NCBI GenBank assembly: GCA_019244295.1
Contig: JAFASX010000024.1
Location: forward strand, 1-62,482
Source: Pseudonocardia sp.
GTDB lineage: Bacteria > Actinomycetota > Actinomycetes > Mycobacteriales > Pseudonocardiaceae
Reading direction: 5' to 3'
Length of the DNA: 62,482 bases
Part shown: piece by piece, positions 48,608-56,218 of the stretch
Numbering within the stretch: the stretch's first letter is position 1
Layout: every line of letters begins with the position of its first letter
The notes under the pieces: model-generated
What the model was told of the DNA's origin: nothing
What the model saw: only the letters and a program-made list of their open reading frames with translations
Database searches by the model: none
Made by a program: the position numbers and the translations under genes

Positions 48608-49395
48608 CGCAAGCCGTCAGCCTCGGATCGGCTCGTCAGGCGTTCTTGGCGATGCTAGCCCGAGATATCTATGTGACAAGTCGAGAAATCGGCGCCTATC
48701 TGGCGCAGGATTTGATTCAGCCGTTTTTCTTTTTGTTCATTTTCGTCCGGGTGCTCGGCAGCGCCGGAGTGGTGTCCAACGACTATGGGCAGACCATGCT
48801 GCCCGGCCTGCTCGCGCTGATCTCGTTTTTCGGCGCGTTGCAGGCGGTCGCCTTCCGGCTGGTCCTCGAGTTCGAATGGACACTCGAGATCGAAGATCGG
48901 CTGCTCGCTCCGCTGTCTCTTCCACTGGTGGCAATGGAAAAGGTGGTCTTCGGCGCCTGTCGCGGTGTGCTTTCTTCGCTGCTCATGGTGCCGATTGGGT
49001 TGATCGTGCTGTCCGGTGTGTCCTGGCCGCTCAGCGGCTTGGCGCCTGCCCTGTTCAGCATGGCGCTGGGTGGGCTTATCGGCGGAGCGGTCGGCCTCGT
49101 GTTCGGCACGATTGTTCCACCGCGCCGGGTCACCATCGTGTTCTCGGTTCTGGTCGCGCCGCTGCTGTTTACGGGGTCGGTGCAGTTCCCTTGGTACTCG
49201 CTAACAGGCGAGCGATGGTTCCAGGTTTTGTGCGCGCTCAACCCGCTGACCTACATCAGCGAGGGGATCCGGGCCAGTTTGGTGCCCTCGATCGCCCACA
49301 TTCCCTACTGGTTATGCACCATCGTCTCACTGGCCGGGATCGCCGGCTTCGGGCGACTCGGAATTCACGGCTTCCTGCGCCGCGCTCTCCGCTAG
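48604..49395 (+). CDS. ABC-2 type permease (DrrB-like)
   Basis: 263 residues from ATG 48604, overlapping the ATPase stop. Six helices: LIQPFFFLFIFVRVLG, MLPGLLALISFFGALQAV, a conserved EIEDRLLAPLSLPLVAMEK cytoplasmic loop, VLSSLLMVPIGLIVLSG, MALGGLIGGAVGLVFGTIV and a C-terminal PYWLCTIVSLAGIAGFGRLG. It forms the membrane part of the exporter. It ends 25 bp before the convergent stop of the thiopeptide operon. Confidence 0.9.
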   Translation: MTQAVSLGSARQAFLAMLARDIYVTSREIGAYLAQDLIQPFFFLFIFVRVLGSAGVVSNDYGQTMLPGLLALISFFGALQAVAFRLVLEFEWTLEIEDRLLAPLSLPLVAMEKVVFGACRGVLSSLLMVPIGLIVLSGVSWPLSGLAPALFSMALGGLIGGAVGLVFGTIVPPRRVTIVFSVLVAPLLFTGSVQFPWYSLTGERWFQVLCALNPLTYISEGIRASLVPSIAHIPYWLCTIVSLAGIAGFGRLGIHGFLRRALR

Positions 49396-49419
49396 CAATC
49401 CAACCACCTCATACTACGG

Positions 49420-50553
49420 TCAACGTATTCCTCGCCGCCGCGCGAATTCCTGGACCATGTCGTCGACTGAGACCCCAAGGACGTCTTCGACGGCACTGGC
49501 AACGCTGTAGCAGGTGCGCATGCGCAGGGCAGGCGTGATGCCAAGTCGGTTGAGCTGCAGATAGGTCAAGTTGATCCCGAGTCGGTAGCGGCGGAAAGAT
49601 GAGCTGTCCATCACCTTTTCCCGATAGGCCTGGTCGGAGAACAGCATCTGGGAGTAGTTGGAGTAGCCGCCGCGTGATGGGTCGGTAGGACCGGGGGCCG
49701 GTGTTGCCTGGTACACCAGGTTGGCCTCGATCAGCGGCTTGGCGCGGTCGGCGTAGGTGGTCAGCAGCGCGGCCCACTCACACACGAACGGCACCGGCGT
49801 CGGGTCAGCGCGGTCCTCCAACGTGGCGATCACGGTACGGACGCGGTCGGTCAGAGCGTGACGATGCTCGTCGTAGTAGGCATCGAGCCGAGCTCGGGTA
49901 GCCACCGGGTCGGGGGTGTCGGCCATGAACCCTTCGGCGTGGGAGCGGTAAGACATAAAGCTGCGGCGCAGCGGCGGCATGAGGGTATGCGAAGTGGCAA
50001 TCATGAGACCGATGCTGAGCATCTCCTTGGTGGCGTCCCCCTTCCGCACGCATTCGAGCAGGTCGAACAGCATGTCTGTGCTGGCGGTGAGGAAGTCGGC
50101 CACAAGGTCGGAGACTTCCTGGTGACCCAGGACGTGCAGGCGAGCATCGTGAGGCTGGTACTGGACGGAGTTGTCGGGGTACCACGGGCTGAGCGGACCG
50201 TGTTCTTCCTCGCGCTGCGCCAACAGCCGGTGTAAAGGCATCTCAGTGTGTTCATCGAGCACGGCGGTGGACGGATGCGCATACAGATAGGCGCCGACGG
50301 TATGCTCCAGCCGCGGTTGTACGACGCTCGCCCAGGTGCGCTCATCGGTGCGGACATGCACCCGCAGGTGGGGGCCCTGCCGCCAGTGCCGCACGAAGTA
50401 GGCCTGCTCCACGTGCGGGCGCAGCTGATGCAACAGCGGGCGGATCGCGTCGAGCAGCAAAGCGTCCTTGTCCTGCTGGTAGTAGTAGATGTGCGCACTG
50501 CGCCAACGGATGTCAGTAGCGGCGGATACGCGGTCGGCGGTGGGAGCGGTCAT
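49420..50553 (-). CDS. Thiopeptide-type biosynthesis protein (TbtD/pyridine synthase-like)
   Basis: 377 residues from ATG 50553, which overlaps the preceding gene's stop (CGATGA) and has AAAGGTAGGA before it; earlier in-frame codons are not needed. RSAHIYYYQQDKDALLLDAI, YFVRHWRQGPHLRVHVRTDE and CYSVASAVEDVLGVSVDDM belong to the LanB C-terminal/thiopeptide-type domain family. The large size and last place in the B-C-D order of characterised clusters suggest the [4+2] pyridine synthase (TbtD), but telling C from D needs comparison. It works on the dehydrated precursor. Confidence 0.82.
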   Translation of the reverse strand: MTAPTADRVSAATDIRWRSAHIYYYQQDKDALLLDAIRPLLHQLRPHVEQAYFVRHWRQGPHLRVHVRTDERTWASVVQPRLEHTVGAYLYAHPSTAVLDEHTEMPLHRLLAQREEEHGPLSPWYPDNSVQYQPHDARLHVLGHQEVSDLVADFLTASTDMLFDLLECVRKGDATKEMLSIGLMIATSHTLMPPLRRSFMSYRSHAEGFMADTPDPVATRARLDAYYDEHRHALTDRVRTVIATLEDRADPTPVPFVCEWAALLTTYADRAKPLIEANLVYQATPAPGPTDPSRGGYSNYSQMLFSDQAYREKVMDSSSFRRYRLGINLTYLQLNRLGITPALRMRTCYSVASAVEDVLGVSVDDMVQEFARRRGIR

Positions 50554-51530
50554 CGGATTCCTACCTTTCCGTCGGCGAGGTCGATCAGCGCGCGGGCCAC
50601 CAGAGAGGTGAGGTGGGCTTCGGCGGCGGTGTGGATGCCCAGGCGGTTGCACAGCAGATGGGTGCAGCGCAGTACAACCTGGGCTACGGCCGGGGCGTCA
50701 GGGCCCGCGGCCTTGGTCAGTCGGCTCAGTGGCGAGTCGGCGTCGGTGGGCGCGAATTGTCCTAGCGCGTGTGCGACGGTGAGCTGGGTATACAAGGTGC
50801 GAATGGAGGCCAGCCAGCTGGCCAACGGCCCATGACCCGAGCCGGTGTCACTCGCCTGAGCCCACAGCTCACGCGCCTGGGTGCGCAGGGCCGGGCTGAT
50901 GCTCAGGTAGCCGTCGTCGGCGGTGACGCGTGGGGTTTTGGTCATGGCATGCAGCCGCCTAGCGATGCGGGTCAGGTCGGGCTCGCATACCGCGAGGGTG
51001 AGCATGAGCATCCCGAGTGCGACCGCGTGGCGTTGCCCTGGTGGTGTGCCGGCGGTGAGCAGGTCCATCGCGATGGCGCTGGACTCGACGAAGTGGGTTT
51101 CCACGGCGGTCAGCGTCGGTGGCCAGCCGTAGGCGGTGTGCTCGGGCCGGTACGGGATCCAGGCCACGGTGTCGGCAGGATGCAACACGGCGTCGTACTG
51201 GGTCAGCCGTTCGGCCACGGCCATCCGCTGAGCGAGGACTCGGTACTCCTCGGCGGTCTGAACACCTGGCGGCGAGGGATGCTCGGCGAAGTAGCGGGAG
51301 CAGTGCTCGACCACCGCGGCGCGGACCCGGCTGGCATCCGCGGGCGGACGAGGCCGCAGCCGTAGCCGCAGGTGCGGCCCGCCTTCCCAGTAGCGCAGGA
51401 AGAAGTAGCCGTCAATCGCGTCCACGGTGCTGAGCTGGTCGACGACCGGCACGACAGCGTCGGTGATGACCCGATCCAGATCACCACGGTGGAACAGGTG
51501 CGCGCTTACCCAGACATCACGGTCAGCCAT
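50550..51530 (-). CDS. Thiopeptide-type biosynthesis protein (TbtC/glutamate-elimination-like)
   Basis: A 326-residue protein starting MADRDVWVSAHLFHRGDLDR. It has YFFLRYWEGGPHLRLRLRPR, the same WxxGPHLR core as the next gene, and ends THLLCNRLGIHTAAEAHLTS. In split LanB systems this partner removes glutamate from glutamylated Ser/Thr to give dehydroalanines. Its ATG overlaps the LanB stop by 8 bp and its stop overlaps the next start, so B, C and D are translationally coupled. C versus D identity is inferred from order and size. Confidence 0.82.
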   Translation of the reverse strand: MADRDVWVSAHLFHRGDLDRVITDAVVPVVDQLSTVDAIDGYFFLRYWEGGPHLRLRLRPRPPADASRVRAAVVEHCSRYFAEHPSPPGVQTAEEYRVLAQRMAVAERLTQYDAVLHPADTVAWIPYRPEHTAYGWPPTLTAVETHFVESSAIAMDLLTAGTPPGQRHAVALGMLMLTLAVCEPDLTRIARRLHAMTKTPRVTADDGYLSISPALRTQARELWAQASDTGSGHGPLASWLASIRTLYTQLTVAHALGQFAPTDADSPLSRLTKAAGPDAPAVAQVVLRCTHLLCNRLGIHTAAEAHLTSLVARALIDLADGKVGIR

Positions 51531-54108
51531 CGGCGCCTAATTCGATGATGTATTCGGTGACGCGCTGTCCGTGCTCGCCGTAGCGCGGGGCATCGGCAAG
51601 GTCAGGCAGCGCTTCCTCGAAGACAACGGCGGCGTTGGGGCCATCCAGGTCTTTTAGTGAGCGTTCAAACGCGGTGAGTAGTAACCAGCTCGCGAAGTCA
51701 AGATACAGCGGTTTGCGCACTTTGCCGAGACCGCGACCGGCGCCGGCCATTCGGACGAAGCATTGCTCGGGGATGCCGTGTTGCTCACGCCATCCGGCGA
51801 CGCGCAGCAGGTACGCCGCGTCGGTCTCGCCCTTGGGTCGCAAGGGCAGCTGTACGAGGGGGATCGACCAGGCGGCCCTGAGCAGCACGAGGTGCCCTAG
51901 CTCCATCCGCGGCCGGCGACGAACACCATCAGGGGCGCCCCGCCAACCCGCGTTGCCCAGCTGCCAGCGCGGCGCAAATGCGGTTTGCGGCTCGGAAAAC
52001 ACCCGAACCAGGAAGTACAACGCCGGAGGCAGAGCATGCTCCACCAACATCCCCAGCGCCAGCGGCCGCACCTCGGCTCCCTCGCGGTTACGCAGCGCCA
52101 ACCGGCTCCGCGCCCGGTCGTAGCTCACGGTCAGCTCAGCCATCGATATCCGGGCCGCCGAGTCACTCTCGTCCTGTCCGGACGGGTAGTCGATGACATG
52201 AGCAACCGTCGCCGGGCGAAGGTTGAGGTTGGTACCAAAGGCCGCGCGGCAGTCGGCCAACAGGACGTCCTCGCCGTTGGCGTGTATGGGCCAGGGCGGC
52301 CTGGCGCCGGTCTGGTTGATCAGGTGGTGAATGCGGTTCATGCCCCAGCCGTATCCGATGCATATCGTGTTGAGCACCAGTCGGGGACCATTCGGTCCAG
52401 GCAACGGCTGCCCATAGCAACAGACCGACCGTGGTGCCCGAATATATGGCGGCCAAGCGGCGGCGATCGCGGCCAGCGTGCGCGGCCGCACCCGGAGGAC
52501 CCCGGAGACATTCTCGGACTCGTCGTATAGCGCTCGCACCGCCGCGCGTCGCATCTCGACCAGCTCCCGAGGCGGTTCGGTCGACGGACGTTCGACACGG
52601 TGGAAGTCCCGGTAGAACCGCAGGAACTCAACAGCCGTATCGGGTGCGAAACGATCCAGGAAGAACTCGGTGGCCGCTGCTTGGATCGGCAGGTGCGGGT
52701 TGAAGATGCCCAGGAAGCCGCGCAGTATGTCCAGATCGTCCAAGACGGGCTGCCACTGCTCCTGGGCCAGGGAGACCACTGGGTGAGTGAGTACCGCGTT
52801 CTCCCGGATCAGTTCTTTGTCCGGCAGCTCCGCCGGAGGATGGGTGACCTCGGCGAGAACGCCGCTCAACGCCGTATGCATTCGTCGGAGCCGTCGGGCG
52901 CGGGCCCGCGCATCGGGCAACTCACAATAGCCACGCACGTCCTCCCGCAACCCTCGCAGGGCCTCAGTTCCCGGCGAATCAGTCGCATCCAGCCACCGGA
53001 GAATCCCGCCCAACGGGTCGGGGTCCTGGTCGGAGAACGGCCGGCGCGGCTCAACCAACCCGAGCTCGACAAGCCGGCGCACCACAGCGACGCCAGCATG
53101 GGGGTCATCACTAGTCTTCGCCACATGGCCGCTCAGCTCCGCCATGGTAGGCGCAGGGGTAGTACGAACGACCTCCAGCAGGTCCCGCAATGGGTCGGTG
53201 AGATCCACCTCGACCACCGGCTCACCCGCCGCCGCGCCCACGAAACACAACCGTTCGTCAATCTCCACCGCGCTCGGATTCACCTGTACCGCAATCCGGT
53301 CACCGAATTCGGGACGCTCCGCTAGGCCCGACCAGATCCACAGCGCGATCCGGCGCTCCAGCTCCACCACGCCATGCCAGACCAGATCATTCGTGTGACT
53401 CGACAAAGAACTCTCCGCCCAACTACCCAGCCCGCTGAGCGTGAATGACGCATACGGGCTTGTCTTTGCCGCCGCCCGAGACAGATACTTCGCCGCCCGA
53501 ATCAACACCTGGGGGCCAGGGCTCTTCGCCGACGGTTGATCGATCCACACACTAAGCACATCGGCAAGGGTCGGGCTGCCTTGCAGCAAACCGAACCGGA
53601 AACTGTCTTGCGCCACCGCGTCACGCAGCGCGGCGACACTCGCCTGCCGGTCAGCCGCCAACACGGCCGGCAAATGCCTCTCCAACAATCTGGCCCGCTC
53701 CACCCGTTCGAGCCAGGCCGTAATCCGCGCCGTGAGATCACCGCCCAGCGCTTGCCGGACTTCTTCGGACCAGGCCCGACCATTCGGTGACTTGCCCTGA
53801 AACAACGCCCGCCGCAAGGCTACCAACGCCCCCTTCAACCCACCATCCACACACCGGCCGATCTCTGGAAAAAGCAGATCCGACAACTTCTCGCCCTCGG
53901 CCCGCAGCCACCGTGTCAGCGCCACATGTTCCCCAGCCACCGCCCACGCCGCGGCACACCGCAACCCATGCAATTCGCCCACCGACGACCCCGCCACCCG
54001 CACACCAATCACCGGCGCCACCGAATATCCCAAACCCACCGGACTCCAACCGGCTGACGCATAACCAGACAGCTCTGACAACGCCGTCAACAACACACAC
54101 CCACCCAT
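51523..54108 (-). CDS. LanB-type dehydratase, glutamylation part (TbtB-like)
   Basis: An 861-residue split LanB: tRNA-Glu-dependent glutamylation of Ser residues in the precursor. Characteristic blocks include KYLSRAAAKTSPYASFTLSG, RFYRDFHRVERPSTEPPREL, VCCYGQPLPGPNGPRLVLN and RISMAELTVSYDRARSRLAL, and it ends in a short domain without the elimination module, which is supplied by the two genes downstream. ATG 54108 has a weak GGCGAG RBS. It sits 30 bp downstream of a terminator-like hairpin, so its transcription probably depends on read-through or a local promoter. Confidence 0.88.
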   Translation of the reverse strand: MGGCVLLTALSELSGYASAGWSPVGLGYSVAPVIGVRVAGSSVGELHGLRCAAAWAVAGEHVALTRWLRAEGEKLSDLLFPEIGRCVDGGLKGALVALRRALFQGKSPNGRAWSEEVRQALGGDLTARITAWLERVERARLLERHLPAVLAADRQASVAALRDAVAQDSFRFGLLQGSPTLADVLSVWIDQPSAKSPGPQVLIRAAKYLSRAAAKTSPYASFTLSGLGSWAESSLSSHTNDLVWHGVVELERRIALWIWSGLAERPEFGDRIAVQVNPSAVEIDERLCFVGAAAGEPVVEVDLTDPLRDLLEVVRTTPAPTMAELSGHVAKTSDDPHAGVAVVRRLVELGLVEPRRPFSDQDPDPLGGILRWLDATDSPGTEALRGLREDVRGYCELPDARARARRLRRMHTALSGVLAEVTHPPAELPDKELIRENAVLTHPVVSLAQEQWQPVLDDLDILRGFLGIFNPHLPIQAAATEFFLDRFAPDTAVEFLRFYRDFHRVERPSTEPPRELVEMRRAAVRALYDESENVSGVLRVRPRTLAAIAAAWPPYIRAPRSVCCYGQPLPGPNGPRLVLNTICIGYGWGMNRIHHLINQTGARPPWPIHANGEDVLLADCRAAFGTNLNLRPATVAHVIDYPSGQDESDSAARISMAELTVSYDRARSRLALRNREGAEVRPLALGMLVEHALPPALYFLVRVFSEPQTAFAPRWQLGNAGWRGAPDGVRRRPRMELGHLVLLRAAWSIPLVQLPLRPKGETDAAYLLRVAGWREQHGIPEQCFVRMAGAGRGLGKVRKPLYLDFASWLLLTAFERSLKDLDGPNAAVVFEEALPDLADAPRYGEHGQRVTEYIIELGADG

Positions 54109-54140
54109 CGTGAACTCGCCGTCAATGCGCGGTAACCGAC

Positions 54141-54167
54141 CAAAAAATTGATCGGGCCGCGGCCCGA
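54141..54167 (-). terminator. Second terminator-like hairpin after the precursor gene
   Basis: TCGGGCCGCGGCCCGA (54152-54167) is a perfect palindrome. On the - strand it is followed by TCAATTTTTTGG (54151-54140), a good T run. It stands between the precursor and the LanB start at 54108. Confidence 0.75.
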
Positions 54168-54200
54168 CCGGTCAGTGCACGCCCCCTAATGCGCGGTACT

Positions 54201-54238
54201 AATAAAAGAGGCCGGGCCGACCCTAGGCCGACCCGGCC
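54201..54238 (-). terminator. Strong rho-independent terminator after the precursor gene
   Basis: Arms 54210-54222 and 54226-54238 form a 13-bp stem with two G.U pairs and a 3-nt loop. On the - strand it is followed by CTCTTTTATTA. It lies 15 bp past the precursor stop (54254) and explains how a highly expressed peptide gene can be followed by weakly expressed enzyme genes. Confidence 0.85.
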
Positions 54239-54253
54239 GACCATCAGCACGAG

Positions 54254-54424
54254 TTACGCGTCAGCCCAGTCCCAGTCCTCCGGCAAGAAGTGGCTGCCAC
54301 CAGGCACGTTGCACTCGCCAGGAATACACGACGCGGAGAGTTCTCCCATGCCGTGACCGTAGTCGGCCGACTGAACGACCTCGATGCTGTGAACAGTAAG
54401 GTCTCTCAGGTCCAGCTCACTCAT
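54254..54424 (-). CDS. Thiopeptide/pyritide-type precursor peptide
   Basis: A 56-residue peptide read directly from the - strand; RBS AAGGTGG, 7 nt before ATG 54424. Leader: MSELDLRDLTVHSIEVVQSA then DYGHGMGELSA. The LDLRDL helix and GHGM followed by a SASC junction match known thiopeptide leaders (thiomuracin/GE2270 type carry GHGM...GASC). Core by analogy starts at Ser32: SCIPGECNVPGGS, then tail HFLPEDWDWADA. Cys33 and Cys38 are the only cyclisable Cys, and Ser32 and Ser44 are the only Ser for a pyridine-forming pair. Typical thiopeptide cores are rich in Cys/Ser, whereas this one is Pro/Gly-rich with an acidic Trp tail. It lies among all modifying enzymes and is followed by a terminator. 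Confidence 0.9.
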   Translation of the reverse strand: MSELDLRDLTVHSIEVVQSADYGHGMGELSASCIPGECNVPGGSHFLPEDWDWADA

Positions 54425-54616
54425 CGCTATTCCACCTTCGATCGGCTAGATAAGACACCCGCACCTTTACGAGTGCCACATTATTCGCACCTCAGGCGCG
54501 TCATGCAATCAAGACTGCATTACAGCGGATCGCAACAATCACCTCTACGTATGCACGTTTGCCGCTCGCCTCTCACTATAGACCGCAGTTAGCCCAGAAG
54601 CAACACTCGATAACTT
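54425..54616 (-). promoter_or_regulatory. Promoter region of the precursor gene
   Basis: An AT-rich 190-bp gap on the - strand upstream of the precursor. It contains CTGTAAT (in GCTGTAATGCAGTC, - strand), which also occurs in the tandem repeat upstream of the leader-binding gene. A separate promoter for the peptide is likely. Exact -35/-10 boxes not assigned. Confidence 0.45.
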
Positions 54617-56206
54617 TCAATCTTCTGATTTTTTGTCACCATTTGCACACCAGCGATTCTCGAGGATGGTCTGATAATGCGCGGCGGGTCCGGGTCGATA
54701 CGAGCCGATAAGGAGAAAGGACAGGCTGCCCAGCGGCGTGGCCTGAAAGCCGAGTGCGGCGTCGGTGACGGGGTTGGTTGCCTCGGAGTGGATACGGGTG
54801 GCTAACCCGAGGGCCGTGGCGACCAGGGTAGCGCGGTGGAGCACCAGTCCGGTTTCGATGTGCTGTATCCGATACCAGCGGTCGCCGAATGATGGTACGC
54901 CCGCAAACGGATCGCCGACAGGGATGAGGACGGCGGCGGCTTCGTGCAAGGCGGCGCGAGTGGCGGGCTGCAATGGCCCTCGGGCAATCGCGGCTACCGC
55001 GTCGACGTCCGCGACGCGGATCAACGCGCCGGTGTTGGCCTGATAGCAGTAAGCGCCTGGGGCCACACCGGTCACTCGGCAGACCAGGACGTAGCTGGCC
55101 AGGCTGACCGGGGCATCGGCGGCGCCGCTCAGGTCGCCGGGGTAGCTCGCGATGGCGTGGGCGAGCACGGTGTGCAGTGTCTCGGGGTCGACCGGAGTGG
55201 GTTGGTATCCGGCGGGTGCGGACGCGCGGGCGGGAATGCCGTCGGCGAGGCGGACCGGGTGCGCGGGTGGGAGACGCACCACCGGTCCGGCGGGTAACGG
55301 CGGAATCCCCGGTGCCGAACCGTCGGCGGGATACTCGGTGGCCGCGCTGTGCAGGGCCAGAAGGCACGGTAGTGACTCGGTGACGTCGGCGGCTGGGTTG
55401 CTCGGCTGGCTGGCGGGTGTGCCGATCAGATCGGCGCGGCTCGGGGAGTCGGCTACCGGTGACCCACCCGCGCCGGTGAGGGTGAGGATCGCCAGCGGGC
55501 CTTCCCTGGTCGGGTCCAAGCCAAGGAGCGCATACAGCTCGTGGTCGGCGAAGTTCACGTGCGCGGTGACCGTCAGGTTCAGGGCATCGGCCAGCGCGAG
55601 GGCCTGGGCGGTGAGGCACCCGGTTTCTTGGCAGTGCAGCCGATAGGCGAACTCGCCGTACTTAAACCCGTTACGCCAGAACGCGGCGGCAAGCACCAAC
55701 ACAAGCTCAGGCATAGCGGCCGGTGGAACGGCGAGCAGATCGCACAGGGCCGCGCGGTGCTCGCCGGCGCGTAGCAGGTCCAGGCAGTGGTGCGCGGCGT
55801 CGTAGTGGTAGAGCCCGGCCGGTCGTTCGGGTCCGGGCCCGATGGCGAGGTACGCCTCGATCGGGTACAGGGCGCCGCCGGACGGCGCTGGGCGGCCGAC
55901 TTTCAGCCCGGGCTGGGCACCGGCGAGCAGGCCGATCTCAGAGATGTGGTGCGACCAGCTGGTCCGTAGCCCAAGCAGGTCGCGCAGCAGCGCACCCGCT
56001 GTCTCCAGCGTGGGGTCGGCCAGCCTCGACGAGCGCGGTGACGCCCACGACAGTACGACCCGCCCAGCGACCGGGTAACGCTTGTAAGTGGCCGGAGCGG
56101 CGCGCCAGTCGATGGGATGATCGTTTGGCTTGGCCGCGGCGTCCCGGAAGCGACGGATGGCTTCGCCGGGGACCAGCGGGATGTCAAGCGTCATGATTTC
56201 GCTCAT
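54617..56206 (-). CDS. SagB-type azoline dehydrogenase with two nitroreductase-like halves (TbtE-like)
   Basis: 529 residues from ATG 56206. The N-terminal half has VGRPAPSGGALYPIEAYLAI and FWRNGFKYGEFAYRLHCQET, as in SagB FMN-dependent dehydrogenases that oxidise thiazolines to thiazoles. The C-terminal half repeats a nitroreductase-like fold (SYVLVCRVTGVAPGAYCYQA, RWYRIQHIETGLVLHRATLV). Tandem architecture is normal for thiopeptide dehydrogenases. It should act on the azolines at Cys33 and Cys38 of the precursor. It follows the YcaO gene by ~12 bp; a TTG at 56209 is a possible start. Confidence 0.85.
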   Translation of the reverse strand: MSEIMTLDIPLVPGEAIRRFRDAAAKPNDHPIDWRAAPATYKRYPVAGRVVLSWASPRSSRLADPTLETAGALLRDLLGLRTSWSHHISEIGLLAGAQPGLKVGRPAPSGGALYPIEAYLAIGPGPERPAGLYHYDAAHHCLDLLRAGEHRAALCDLLAVPPAAMPELVLVLAAAFWRNGFKYGEFAYRLHCQETGCLTAQALALADALNLTVTAHVNFADHELYALLGLDPTREGPLAILTLTGAGGSPVADSPSRADLIGTPASQPSNPAADVTESLPCLLALHSAATEYPADGSAPGIPPLPAGPVVRLPPAHPVRLADGIPARASAPAGYQPTPVDPETLHTVLAHAIASYPGDLSGAADAPVSLASYVLVCRVTGVAPGAYCYQANTGALIRVADVDAVAAIARGPLQPATRAALHEAAAVLIPVGDPFAGVPSFGDRWYRIQHIETGLVLHRATLVATALGLATRIHSEATNPVTDAALGFQATPLGSLSFLLIGSYRPGPAAHYQTILENRWCANGDKKSED

Positions 56207-56218
56207 CAAGGCTGGTGG

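Noticed and set aside
54290..54592. 100-codon + strand frame around the precursor region
   Set aside because: Antisense to the precursor; the - strand peptide has RBS, thiopeptide leader motifs, terminator and the right neighbours.
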